Below, one piece after another: positions 9,206 through 17,492 of a stretch of DNA of 64,000 bases. Made by a program: the position numbers and the translations under genes. Under the pieces are notes generated by a model. That model did no database searches. It was not told the DNA's origin and saw only the letters and a list, made by a program, of their open reading frames with translations. Source of the DNA: G963667675 sp965249215 (lineage in GTDB: Bacteria; Chloroflexota; Dehalococcoidia; Lucifugimonadales; UBA3495); NCBI GenBank assembly GCA_965249215.1, contig CBDFLN010000002.1, forward strand, positions 1,364,001 to 1,428,000. Reading direction: 5' to 3'. Every line of letters starts with the position of its first letter. Position 1 is the first letter of the stretch.

Positions 9206-9538
9206 CTAGGGAGACCCGTAGAGACCTTCGTTGGAAAAGAAGGGCATGCCGGCGTCGCGGATTTCTTTGTCTAACAAATGGTCGGTGTTCAGCAGGCAAG
9301 CTCTGAGCCACAGCACGAGGATAGCCTGGTTCATTTGGTCTTCGGGAAGATGTATGCTCCGGCCGTGTTTCTTAGCCAGCCACTGGGAGTGCCCGGCGGC
9401 GAAGTACTCTTCCATGAATTTAGTGGGCTCTCCTTCAGAAGCAGCAGCCTCGAGAATCTCCAGTGGTGCTTCAGAACACAAGATTTCCGGATGGTCCGTG
9501 GCCATCTGGAGGTAATGCTTCTCCCTGGCGGGGTCCAT
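9206..9538 (-). CDS. uncharacterised protein, 110 aa
   Basis: I do not recognise the family. The predicted protein starts MDPAREKHYLQMATDHPE, is acidic and largely helical in composition, and has no signal peptide or membrane segment. Its start codon lies 2 nt after the stop of the NHL-repeat frame (9541-9543), so the two were surely one transcription unit. No copy follows the intact NHL gene at 16197. The region 8879-9205 upstream of the esterase gene and downstream of this gene holds no other gene. Confidence 0.6.
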   Translation of the reverse strand: MDPAREKHYLQMATDHPEILCSEAPLEILEAAASEGEPTKFMEEYFAAGHSQWLAKKHGRSIHLPEDQMNQAILVLWLRACLLNTDHLLDKEIRDAGMPFFSNEGLYGSP

Positions 9539-9540
9539 TG

Positions 9541-10605
9541 TTAGAGGTTGAGTTGCGGCACAATGTAGCCGAATTGCTTGCTGTAAATCTGAATGCGAGA
9601 AGGTTGGGTGTCCGTCACCAACAAGCGGTTGTTGGCCGTGTCGAACTCCACTGCGATGGGCTGGGCGAAGGTCCACTCCGGCTCGGTGCTGTGGACTTCG
9701 CGGCGCCGCTTGATATAGTCCGCATTGGCGTCTACCGCTTGTTGAGCCCAGGCGGATAGCTGCTGGGCGTCCCCGACCAGGCTGGTGAGGAACTCCCCAT
9801 CGGCATCAAAAATTTGAATTCGGCCCCGGTCCCAGGCGTTCTTGCTCCAGTCGCATATGTAAACATCGCCGTCGGGGTCCACTGCCACATCTGTGGGCCA
9901 GGTCAACTCTCCCCTCTTGGTGCTTGGACGCCCGAACTGGGTCACGAAGTCGCCATTGGCTGTAAATTTCTGGACCCGGTGGTTCTTGGTGTCGGCTACT
10001 TACACGCACCCTTGGCCGTCCACGGTAATTCCCCAAGGAGAATCCAGGCCGCCTTCGCTATTGCCATGTTGGCCCCAGCCACCCAAGAACTCGCCGTCGG
10101 TTGTGAACTTTGGGACCTTATGGCTACGGCTGTCGGTCACGAAAACGGTGTCATTGGAGTCGACGGCAATGCCCGAGGCCCCGTTAGATCCATTGTCTCC
10201 GTCCTGAACCGTGTCCCAACTGCGTAGTAGGTTACCTTCTTTGTCGAAAACGGAAACCCGGTTTAACCATTCATCTGTAACATAAAGGTCTCCTTGTTTA
10301 TCGACGCTAATTCCTGCCGGCCAGATAATCTGACCCTCATCGCCGCCGTACCTGCTGAACTCCCCAAGGAATTCTTCCTCGCCTGCTTGCCCGCCCAGAG
10401 TCACTATGCTGACCCGCTGCCCCACTCCGGTACGGTTCCAGCCTACGTTGCTGATGGTCTCGCTGCCGCGGTTAATTACGTAAGCAACTCCGTCGGCGCT
10501 TAGAGTCAGGTCCACAGGGAAGTTGAACCCCATACCGGACTAGCCGTTTCGGCCCACGTTGTGGCTGTAGTCATAAGTCCGGCCGGCTACCGTTTCCGTC
10601 GGCAT
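9541..10605 (-). pseudogene. NHL-repeat protein gene with two in-frame stops
   Basis: From the ATG at 10605 to the TAA at 9541-9543 this is the same length (1065 nt) as the intact homologue at 16197-17261 and aligns without a gap, but two codons are stops. TAG at 10540-10542 stands where the intact copy has a Glu codon, and TAA at 10000-10002 stands where it has a Tyr codon (YVYVADHKN against a stop before VADTKN). NHL repeats such as INRGSETISNVGWN, WPAGISVDKQGDLYVTDEW and WPTDVAVDPDGDVYICDW are well kept. It would form a beta-propeller. Because the stops are TAG and TAA rather than TGA, selenocysteine is not an explanation. Sequence error remains possible. Confidence 0.85.
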
Positions 10606-10662
10606 AGCGATCCTCCATTTGTCGGCCCTAGCGGGCTTTGGTAATAACTTTCTGGAGAAACC

Positions 10663-10692
10663 CGTAGGGGCACGGTATGCCGTGCCCCTACG
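10663..10692. repeat. perfect palindrome, 13-bp arms
   Basis: CGTAGGGGCACGG, a TATG loop and the exact complement form a 13-bp hairpin. It is a common type of intergenic mobile repeat and lies between the DUF1501 gene and the NHL pseudogene. Confidence 0.85.
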
Positions 10693-10734
10693 ACTCAAAC
10701 TAAGGGTTCTCTTCCTGCCTCCAGACCATTAATT

Positions 10735-10759
10735 ATCCCCTCCTTACGAAGGAGGGGAT
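10735..10759. repeat. perfect palindrome, 11-bp arms
   Basis: ATCCCCTCCTT, an ACG loop and AAGGAGGGGAT; the second of three unrelated hairpins within 160 bp. Confidence 0.85.
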
Positions 10760-10800
10760 ATAGGGGAGGTTGAATGTCGCGGTAGAGGCGACCCCCTGTG

Positions 10801-10821
10801 GTCCCCCTTATCAAGGGGGAC
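10801..10821. repeat. perfect palindrome, 9-bp arms
   Basis: GTCCCCCTT, an ATC loop and AAGGGGGAC; the third hairpin of the cluster, about 30 bp past the DUF1501 stop. No T-run follows, so a terminator role is uncertain. Confidence 0.8.
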
Positions 10822-10850
10822 GGGTTGCAGTGGGCACTTAAATTAAGCAA

Positions 10851-11981
10851 TTAACCGAGGAAGGGCAGTTTCTCGAAGCTGCCTTCAACGATGGGTTTGG
10901 CATCCAGTCCCATCCAGTCCTCGAGTATGGTGGAGTAGACTCCCCGGAAGTCGTGGTTAGGCACCACGTCTCCTTGTTCCAGGTCCCGGTCTTCCATGGA
11001 TGGATACTCGCTGTATTGGCCGCCCTTAACCTTATCGCCCAAGATAAAAGACACGCCTCCGGCGCCGTGGTCGGTACCCGACCCGTTATCGCGGGTCCTT
11101 CGGCCGAACTCGGTGAACATCAGCATTATCACATTGTCGGCGACGCCGTGCTCCCTCAGGTCATCGAAGAAGCACTCGACCCCTTCGGAAACGTCCTTCC
11201 ACAACTTGTCGTGCAGGTCCATCTGGTTGGAGTGGCTGTCGAAGCTGCCGTGGTCGACATAAAAGACGCGGGTGCCGAAGTCGGCCATGTGGATCTGGGC
11301 GATGCCCTTAAGCCGCTTGGCCAGTACCGTGTCCGGGTATTCAATGCTGGAGGAGTACATTTTGGGAGCTTCTTTCAATATGTCAGCGCCCTTGAGCGTG
11401 TCCAAGCCGGTCTGTCCCAGGTAGTCCATGACCGGTCCGCTACCCATCACCGGGGAATACAACCGGGCGAAGCGGTCCAACATGCGAGTACGCTGTTGCT
11501 GCTCCGAGATGCCGGGCAACAGGCCGTAGGTGTCCAGGTCGTCCACCACGGCTACTGGCACGCCGGGTAGCACTAATGCCCGGAATAGAGACGCACCGAA
11601 CGCAACTGCAGTCAGGACATTTTCCTTGTTGGGGTCGACCTCTCTGGTGGCCCTTCCCAGCCATCCCTCGGTGCCCAGCTTGTCCGGCTCGCAGGTGTGC
11701 CAGATGTCCATTGAGCGGAAGTGGGAGCGAGGAGAATTCGGGTACCCCACGCCATGGATAATGGCCATGTCTCCCCGGTCGTAGATGTTCTTTACCGGAC
11801 CCATCCGAGGATGGAAACCCACCTTGTCGTCAATTGGAATCACTTGGTCATCGGGGATAACCACTGTCGGTCGGCTGTCCTTATATAAGGGGTTGGTGTA
11901 GGGCACAACCGTGTTTAGATAGTCGTTTCCTCCGGTCAACTGCAGTACAACCAGGACCGGGTCTTTGCTAGTGCTGGTCAT
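10851..11981 (-). CDS. DUF1501 family protein, 376 aa
   Basis: A member of the DUF1501 family (alkaline-phosphatase-like fold, sulfatase relatives). Landmarks are VVLQLTGGNDYLNTVVP near the N-terminus, VGFHPRMGPVKNIYDRGDMAIIHGVGYPNSPRSHFRSMDIWHT, and later MLMFTEFGRRTRDNGS with GTDHGAGGV. The usual twin-arginine signal of many DUF1501 proteins is absent; the protein begins directly with MTSTSKDPVLVV. AAGGAG is placed well upstream of the ATG at 11981. It lies 21 nt after the DUF1800 gene, the standard arrangement; the two proteins are nearly always encoded together. The function of the pair is not established. Confidence 0.95.
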   Translation of the reverse strand: MTSTSKDPVLVVLQLTGGNDYLNTVVPYTNPLYKDSRPTVVIPDDQVIPIDDKVGFHPRMGPVKNIYDRGDMAIIHGVGYPNSPRSHFRSMDIWHTCEPDKLGTEGWLGRATREVDPNKENVLTAVAFGASLFRALVLPGVPVAVVDDLDTYGLLPGISEQQQRTRMLDRFARLYSPVMGSGPVMDYLGQTGLDTLKGADILKEAPKMYSSSIEYPDTVLAKRLKGIAQIHMADFGTRVFYVDHGSFDSHSNQMDLHDKLWKDVSEGVECFFDDLREHGVADNVIMLMFTEFGRRTRDNGSGTDHGAGGVSFILGDKVKGGQYSEYPSMEDRDLEQGDVVPNHDFRGVYSTILEDWMGLDAKPIVEGSFEKLPFLG

Positions 11982-12002
11982 CTCCCTAACTCCTTTAGGA
12001 CT

Positions 12003-13406
12003 CTACGCGTATTGGTATTCCCTGATCGCAACTATTAGTTGCAGTAACTCGGACACGCGGGTCATCGATGCTTCCACTTGGTCGGCCTTGTCCCAACCGA
12101 AGTCCCCGCCTTCTTCTACATAACCTATCAACTCATCCCGGCTTTCCGGGTTCACTTCCAGGGGACCCATCAGGTCCAAGCAGCTATCCACGACCTTTCC
12201 GGGTGAGCGCTCTCCCTGCACCTTGAGGCGTTCCACCAATGCCTTGATGCCGGGGCGGTCTAGGTCCCCAAGCAGATCAGCGGTGAAATTCACCCGCCGC
12301 ATCAAGGAGCCGCTGTTGATCCACTCGGCGCCTGTGTGCCAGCCTTCCACACTGGGAGGGTTCAGCAGGTCCTGGCCCATGTAGCCGGGCTGGCGGGAAA
12401 GGTCACCGATTCCGGGAGCCGGAAACTCGGCTCCTCCCACCAGCCTCAAAGTGCCCACTACTACCTCTGCCGGGCTCTTGAGACGGGCAAAGCGGGCGTT
12501 TTTGAAGAAGTCCGAATTGAACAGTACCCGCAGTGTTGAGCGGATGTCATAACCCGACTCGACCAGAGTATCGGCCAACAAGTCTACTGCCTCCGGGTCT
12601 ACGGGAGGGGTGACGGACCAAGCAGGGACCTGGGCCTCGTCGGCCACGAAGAAGTTGTAAAGGTGCCTGGCGATGAACCGGGCCGTTGCCGGCTGCTCGC
12701 AGATTATGCGGATTATGTCCTCACCGTTGAAATTGCCCGTCTCCGCTAGGAACGTTTTTTCACCATCGTCGTGGTCTTCCTCCCGGTACTCGAAGAACCA
12801 GTCGTGGCGTCCGATTGGGCCCCGGGGCAGCCTGGGCAAGATGGACCACCCGGTGAAAGCCCGGGAGCACTCTCGGACGTCCACCTCGGTGTAGTTGCCC
12901 ACGCCCATGCTGAACAGCTCCAACAACTCTCGACCCCAGTTCTCGTTGACGGCGGTGGAGTGGTTTTCGCAGTTGTCCAGCCAATAAATCATGGCCGGGT
13001 CCTTAGCCATCTCTAGGAGAAGCTCTCGGTAGTCGCCCATTCCTTTTTCACGGAACTTTACAATCATGTCCATCACGTCTTCGTAATGGTCCACCTTGGA
13101 GACCCCGGTTGCGAAGACTTGGTGCCAGAATAAGGCCATCTTTTCTTCCAGGGGCCGCTGGGTATTTATCATGTCGTGCAACCACTCGGCGGCGCCCATG
13201 CCGGGGAGGGTGCCGGGGCGCCAGGTCCACGGGTGGTAGCGCATCATTTCGAGCTGGTCTAAGGGCCCATGTTCTTCCGTGTGTAGGAGTTCCTCTACGG
13301 TGGCCTCGTACCCTTTGGCGGCGCGGGCTTCCAATTCTTCTCTGGTTGCTCCGAAGCCGGCCCGCCGCATCAGGTGGGCCATTGAGGCTATATCTTGGTC
13401 GGCCAT
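12003..13406 (-). CDS. DUF1800 family protein, 467 aa
   Basis: The DUF1800 partner of the DUF1501 gene that follows it. It starts with the family signature ASMAHLMRRAGFGATREELE and carries LEEKMALFWHQVFATGVSKV, LLEMAKDPAMIYWLDNCEN, NENWGRELLELFSMGVGNYTE, ARFIARHLYNFFVADE and PSVEGWHTGAEWINSGSLMRR in the usual order. No signal peptide is visible. The length is usual for the family. Two-gene operon DUF1800-DUF1501 on the minus strand. The role is unknown; the pair is common in soil, planctomycete and Chloroflexota genomes and is often suggested to act on an extracellular polymer, but that is not shown here. Confidence 0.95.
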   Translation of the reverse strand: MADQDIASMAHLMRRAGFGATREELEARAAKGYEATVEELLHTEEHGPLDQLEMMRYHPWTWRPGTLPGMGAAEWLHDMINTQRPLEEKMALFWHQVFATGVSKVDHYEDVMDMIVKFREKGMGDYRELLLEMAKDPAMIYWLDNCENHSTAVNENWGRELLELFSMGVGNYTEVDVRECSRAFTGWSILPRLPRGPIGRHDWFFEYREEDHDDGEKTFLAETGNFNGEDIIRIICEQPATARFIARHLYNFFVADEAQVPAWSVTPPVDPEAVDLLADTLVESGYDIRSTLRVLFNSDFFKNARFARLKSPAEVVVGTLRLVGGAEFPAPGIGDLSRQPGYMGQDLLNPPSVEGWHTGAEWINSGSLMRRVNFTADLLGDLDRPGIKALVERLKVQGERSPGKVVDSCLDLMGPLEVNPESRDELIGYVEEGGDFGWDKADQVEASMTRVSELLQLIVAIREYQYA

Positions 13407-13850
13407 AGCTCTTTACCCTCTACAGTATTATCCGTTGGAGTTTGGATCAGTTGGCGAAAATTATTTGAGGCCCGTAACGAGGTGAACTAAACAGCACTCA
13501 AATGGTAGATGAGACGCAGTATTCCTGTCAACGACCTGGAAAGTGTTCAGGCTCCGCAGAGTATTGAGAGCGCATAACCCCGAATCCACCGAAGGACACC
13601 GATGGACGGCGTGAGGAAAGCGGAAGGGGGATGAGGGAGCTACAGGGGAAATAGCCTGGGTTCCATTTGGGGTAGGGAGGTCGGCGGACGGTCTTCATCG
13701 CCGCACAGGGGCCCCTATGGGCGTCTGCAGGAGCTGCGATGCGCGGGATGGCGAGAGAATACGCAACAGGGAACTCTCTCGGACCGGGCTGGCGCGAGTC
13801 TGCGGGGATCTTCGGTTGTCCGGTGGGTGGGTCGGTCGCCGACGGTGCCG

Positions 13851-15176
13851 TCAGGCCGGGAGTGGAATGGCTCGCAGCCGGGCCAAGGCGCGGCTGAACT
13901 TCTCAGCCCAAGGCCAGCGATCCGGAAGATGCAGGGTCAACCGGCGTGCCGAGCGGGTGAGCCGTCCGGCCAGGGAGAAGAACCGCCGCCGGAGGGTCTT
14001 GGTGGTGGCTATCCGCTCTCCCAGACCGATCCGCGCGGTCCAGCGGGCCAGGTTGTGGGCCATCGTCTGGACGGCCAGCCAGGCGCCGTTGGCGGCGAAG
14101 CGGCCCGAGGGGAGATGGTTGAGCCCGACGCCGTACTTGAGGTCGCGTATGGCATTCTCGATCTCGGCGTGGCGGCGATGGTCAGCCTCCAGTTCGAGCA
14201 ACTCCCCGTCCCGGTCGGTGATGAAGCCGTGATAGCTGTATTTGGCGAAGAGGGCCAACTGGGAACCGGGCGTGGGCTTCACACGCCGGACGATGAGCCG
14301 CACCGGCGCGGCGTCAGGTTCACTCTGGAAGGGAGTGCAGGTGGTCTCGGCCACATCGGCGGCGCCGTCCATCCAGTAGGGAATGGGAGTCCAGGCATCC
14401 TCGGGTATCGTCTCGATGAGATTGCGCAGGCTCTTGTGCTGGCGGATGGTGATGGAGAAGCGGACATCCATCTTGCGGCAGACGGATACCACGCCATGAG
14501 TGTAGAACCCGCTGTCGGCCCGTAGCGTGAGTCGTCCGTTGGCCCCGGCGTAGCGTACCCGCCCCACCGTCTCCCGCAGAAAGTGGGCGGCGCCCCGGGC
14601 GGTGTTGGCGCGGCCCTCGCGCAGCCGGGACATCAGCACGTCGCCGGTGCCGGCGGCGACGGCCAACAGCGGGTGATAGCCCCGCTTGCCGGTATAGCCG
14701 TGGTGGCGTGCGCCCTCCTTGGCCAGTCCGTAGGTCTCGCAGATGGTGGAGTCCAGGTCAATGGTCAGGGGCCCGTCGCCGGGTCCCGCCCCGGCCTGCC
14801 AAGCCCGGGCCAGCAACTCGCGGCTCACCCGGTCGAGTTGACGGACGTGGCCCCACCGGAAGCTGCGCAGGAAGGTGCCCAGGGTGGATGGCGCCTTGAC
14901 CGTGCCGCCCAGGGTGCAGGCCGTCCCCCCGGTGCGCAACACATCGGCGTCGTCAATGCAGTCGCCCCCAGCCAGCGCAGACGCCACCAGCGTCATCATC
15001 TTGTCGCTCGTGTTCGCCCGCCCCGGGGCATCGCCCAGGTCGAGGCGCTGCCGGACGAGTTCGGGCAGGCCGAGGTGCCGCGCCAGGGTGGCCGGAAGGA
15101 GCAGCCCGGCATTGGCCACCAAGCGGCGGTCGTCGAAGGTGATTTGGATCCGGTCGGGGTGGTTGCGTGGCAGCAT
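13851..15176 (-). CDS. IS1380-family transposase, copy A, 441 aa
   Basis: A DDE transposase of the IS1380 type. Catalytic landmarks: first Asp in LTIDLDSTICETYG, followed by KEGARHHGYTGKRGYHPLLA; second Asp in LTLRADSGFYTHG; Glu in HRRHAEIENAIRDLKYGVG. The frame is intact and its protein is identical to copies B and C. Family length is ~430-450 aa. The start ATG follows an AAGGAGCACCC sequence. About 270 bp lie between the stop and the right inverted repeat. All three copies appear functional. Confidence 0.95.
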   Translation of the reverse strand: MLPRNHPDRIQITFDDRRLVANAGLLLPATLARHLGLPELVRQRLDLGDAPGRANTSDKMMTLVASALAGGDCIDDADVLRTGGTACTLGGTVKAPSTLGTFLRSFRWGHVRQLDRVSRELLARAWQAGAGPGDGPLTIDLDSTICETYGLAKEGARHHGYTGKRGYHPLLAVAAGTGDVLMSRLREGRANTARGAAHFLRETVGRVRYAGANGRLTLRADSGFYTHGVVSVCRKMDVRFSITIRQHKSLRNLIETIPEDAWTPIPYWMDGAADVAETTCTPFQSEPDAAPVRLIVRRVKPTPGSQLALFAKYSYHGFITDRDGELLELEADHRRHAEIENAIRDLKYGVGLNHLPSGRFAANGAWLAVQTMAHNLARWTARIGLGERIATTKTLRRRFFSLAGRLTRSARRLTLHLPDRWPWAEKFSRALARLRAIPLPA

Positions 15177-15223
15177 CTATTGGGTGCTCCTTTTCCGGGG
15201 TCGGTTTTTTGCTACAAAACCAT

Positions 15224-15281
15224 TATCCCAGAAGCACAGGAGCACCTTCTTGTATCCCAGAAGCACAGGAGCACCTTCTTG
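15224..15281. repeat. 29-bp tandem duplication in IS copy A
   Basis: The unit starting TATCCCAGAAGCACAGGAGC occurs at 15224-15252 and 15253-15281; copies B and C have it once. It lies in the leader of the transposase gene and may affect its expression. Confidence 0.95.
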
Positions 15282-15385
15282 CCGCTTCAGGACGCTAACC
15301 CGACGCCCTCCTTCGGTGGATTCGGGATAACACAACGTGCACCATGTTATTCTGAGGACGGTGGCCCCTGGAAGACAACTGAACC

Positions 15386-15550
15386 CTCTTTATCCAGATG
15401 AGCCCGGATGCCGGCTATAGCAGTTTTGACCAGAGAGGGATCAAGGTTCTCGGCTGCAGGACCATGCTCTGCTTCCTCAAGCAACTCTTTACACCGTTCA
15501 TCTATTTGCTGAAAGGCCCAATCAAGCTGCGTCTGTATGGTTTCTACCCC
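15386..15550 (-). pseudogene. 3'-end fragment homologous to the gene at 17493
   Basis: Read on the minus strand this encodes VETIQTQLDWAFQQID, then ERCKELLEEAEHGPAAENLD and SLVKTAIAGIRAHLDKE, closely matching residues ~95-145 of the unknown protein at 17493-17975 (ETVQAQLDWAFQQID and so on). Only this part is recognisable; the N-terminal half is absent. It lies ~60 bp outside IS copy A. Both this fragment and the full gene therefore sit next to an IS copy. Confidence 0.8.
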
Positions 15551-15649
15551 GCATTTCCCAGTTAGGATAACAATAGCATGCGGTAAACAGGCAACTGTCT
15601 TGCTGCCGTAGTCGTCTTATGAACTTGTCATTAGCATATCAGCTATAAT

Positions 15650-16020
15650 GCACCCACCGAATCACCTATTTCCGATAATTAGCGTAACGACTCCGGGGGG
15701 ACCTGATGGGTGACGGCGAAAACACCCCTCTGCAGCTCAAGTTCGACCCAAGAATCCGGTTGGAGTTTCGCGGTGCTGCCATCACCTCCGACGCCGGACT
15801 CTTACCCATCCGAGAGTTTGATGACGCCCTGGACCTTACCCACATCGCTTCCGACTAACTCCTGCTAACTCCTGGAAAGCCGTACCGGCCGCAATATCCG
15901 ACACCACATGGTCGCTCTGCTCCGCCAGTCCATCTACAGCCGTCTGGCCGGCTACGATGACACCAACGAGTGCATCGGAGGGCAGTTGACGCGCTCATGG
16001 TGACGCATTATAGTCCGAAC
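15650..16020 (+). mobile_element. internally deleted IS1380-type element (MITE-like)
   Basis: The left part carries the start of an IS1380 transposase and the right part (15977-16021) carries the right end also found at 3421-3465, with the rest missing. The outer ends both read CTATAATGC followed by a CACC-rich stretch when read inward. Boundaries are approximate. It belongs to a different IS1380 lineage from copies A-C. Confidence 0.6.
15706..15975 (+). pseudogene. IS1380 transposase N-terminal remnant
   Basis: From ATG 15706 the frame reads LQLKFDPRIRLEFRGAAITS, then DAGLLPIREFDDALDLT and HIASD, the typical N-terminus of this IS1380 branch, and stops at a TAA (15856-15858). Further family sequence continues just past it after an irregular stretch (RNIRHHMVALLRQSIYSRLAGYDDTNE). 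The coding part ends at a deletion junction near 15975. It could complement the C-terminal remnant at 2695-3267, but the two lie 13 kb apart. Confidence 0.75.
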
Positions 16021-16107
16021 CACCGCCAGGGTGACCGCAATCACGCTAGGGTCTATTATGGATTCAGGATTTCATTCGCAATACCGATAAGTTCATGGTT
16101 CGTTTTC

Positions 16108-16195
16108 AAGCAATCCGGCCACATAGTCCCTCAGCTCAATCTATAAGGATGAAGAGCTCGCTGTGTTGGCTGGTGGTTAACTAACGGAGGATCGA
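16108..16195 (+). repeat. NHL gene 3' end and spacer, first of two direct repeats
   Basis: 16108-16146 encodes KQSGHIVPQLNL and a TAA, the exact C-terminus of the NHL proteins, with no body before it. Together with the following spacer up to CTAACGGAGGAT it matches 17222-17312, the 3' end and downstream spacer of the intact NHL gene. The intact gene is thus bounded by ~88-bp direct repeats, the trace of a former tandem array. The GGAGG at 16186-16190 now serves as ribosome site of the intact gene. Confidence 0.85.
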
Positions 16196-16196
16196 A

Positions 16197-17261
16197 ATGC
16201 TCACAGAAACGGTAGCCGGACGGACCTATGACTACAGGCACAACGTGGGCCGAACATCCGAGTCTGGCATGGGGTTCAGGAATCCGGTGGGTCTGACCTT
16301 GGGCAAAGACGGCATTGCCTACGTGATTAACCGCGGCGAGGAGAGGATCAGCAACGTGGGCTGGGACCACATCGCTTTAGGGGTGCGGGTCAGCATATTT
16401 ACACTGGGCGGCCAGGCTGGGGAAGAAGAGTTCCTGGGCGAGTTCAGCAGGTACGGTAGCGGGGATGGACAGCTTATCTGGCCGGCGGGAATCACCACAG
16501 ACAAACAGGGAAACATCTACGTTACCGACGAATGGATGAACCGGGTTTCCGTCTTCGACAAAGAAGGGAGCTTCCTGCATCACTGGGACACAGTCCAGGA
16601 CGATGATGGCGAGCCCAACGGGGCCTCCGGCATCGGCGTCGACGCCGACGACACCCTGTATATCACTGATGGGCGCAGCCACAAGGTCCGAAAGTTCACA
16701 ACCGACGGTAGGTTCTTGGGCAGTTGGGGCCACCTAGGCGATGGAGAAGGCGAGTTAGACTCCCCTTGGGGAATAACCTTAGACAGCCAAGGCTACGTGT
16801 ACGTTGCCGACCACAAAAACCACCGGGTGCAGAAGCTCACGTCAGATGGCAACTTCGTAGCCCAGTTCGGTCGTCCGGGTACCAAGAAGGGCGAGTTGAC
16901 TTGGCCCACCGATGTAGCTGTGGATCCCGACGGCGACGTGTACATATGCGACTGGAGCAAGAACGCCTGGAACCGGGGCCGCATTCAAATCTTCGATCCC
17001 CAGGGGAAGTTCATCACCAGCCTGGCGGGCGACGCCCAACAGCTATCCACTTGGGCCCAGATGACTGTAGACGCCAATGCGGACTTTGCGAAGCGCCGCC
17101 GTGAGGTCCGCAGCACCGAGCCGGAGTGGACCTTCGCCCAGCCCACGGCGGTGGAGTTCGACGAGGCCAACAGCCGCTTACTGGTAGTGGACACTCAGCG
17201 AGGCCGTATTCAGATATACAGCAAGCAATCCGGCTACATTGTCCCTCAGCTCAATCTATAA
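16197..17261 (+). CDS. NHL-repeat beta-propeller protein, 354 aa
   Basis: Several NHL repeats can be seen: GMGFRNPVGLTLGKDGIAYVI (about residues 24-44), LIWPAGITTDKQGNIYVTDEW, ASGIGVDADDTLYITDGRSH, DSPWGITLDSQGYVYVADHKN, LTWPTDVAVDPDGDVYICDW and a last one near VEFDEANSRLLVVDT. They form a six-bladed propeller as in peptidylglycine-lyase-like and 6-bladed NHL proteins. There is no signal peptide, so it is probably cytoplasmic. The start has GGAGG 6 nt upstream. The same-length homologue at 9541-10605 is broken by two stops, so this is the only intact copy here. The function is unknown; a ligand-binding or scaffold role is plausible. Confidence 0.9.
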   Translation: MLTETVAGRTYDYRHNVGRTSESGMGFRNPVGLTLGKDGIAYVINRGEERISNVGWDHIALGVRVSIFTLGGQAGEEEFLGEFSRYGSGDGQLIWPAGITTDKQGNIYVTDEWMNRVSVFDKEGSFLHHWDTVQDDDGEPNGASGIGVDADDTLYITDGRSHKVRKFTTDGRFLGSWGHLGDGEGELDSPWGITLDSQGYVYVADHKNHRVQKLTSDGNFVAQFGRPGTKKGELTWPTDVAVDPDGDVYICDWSKNAWNRGRIQIFDPQGKFITSLAGDAQQLSTWAQMTVDANADFAKRRREVRSTEPEWTFAQPTAVEFDEANSRLLVVDTQRGRIQIYSKQSGYIVPQLNL

Positions 17262-17312
17262 AGAGGAAGGGCTCACTGTATCGGCTCGTGGCTAACCAAC
17301 GGAGGATACTGC
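17222..17312 (+). repeat. NHL gene 3' end and spacer, second direct repeat
   Basis: Matches 16108-16195, including the spacer and an AACGGAGGAT ribosome-site-like end, but no NHL gene follows. A downstream tandem copy seems to have been lost. Confidence 0.8.
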
Positions 17313-17492
17313 TTCTGCTGGCTAGCCGGTGCCGTTACCATCAAGATGGGGAATATGCGCTGAAGGGTCTTTTGGCTTTGACAGCATTGGCGAAAGGTGC
17401 TAACTTTCCTCCAACGTTGGTGCAACATACTTGAGTTGCACAAAGCTAACCAGGGATACTACGGCTCAGTATGGCTAAGGGAGAAGATAACC

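Larger units (their letters stand above)
13578..15326 (-). mobile_element. IS1380-family insertion sequence, copy A (1749 bp)
   Basis: One of three nearly identical elements. The ends are CCCGAATCCACCGAAGGA inverted repeats (18 bp). The insertion is flanked by a 4-bp direct duplication ATAA at 13574-13577 and 15327-15330. It is 29 bp longer than copies B and C because a 29-bp segment upstream of the transposase start is duplicated (15224-15281). At least one further base differs from B and C (near 13760). It is inverted relative to B. The gap 13407-13577 before it holds nothing I recognise. Confidence 0.95.

Noticed and set aside
9541..10605. NHL gene as a third selenoprotein or recoded gene
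   Set aside because: Its stops are TAG and TAA and replace ordinary Glu and Tyr codons; the pattern is of nonsense decay.
13717..14525. Long antisense open frames inside the IS1380 copies (also near 18749 and 60945)
   Set aside because: They mirror the GC-rich transposase frame on the opposite strand and have no family features.
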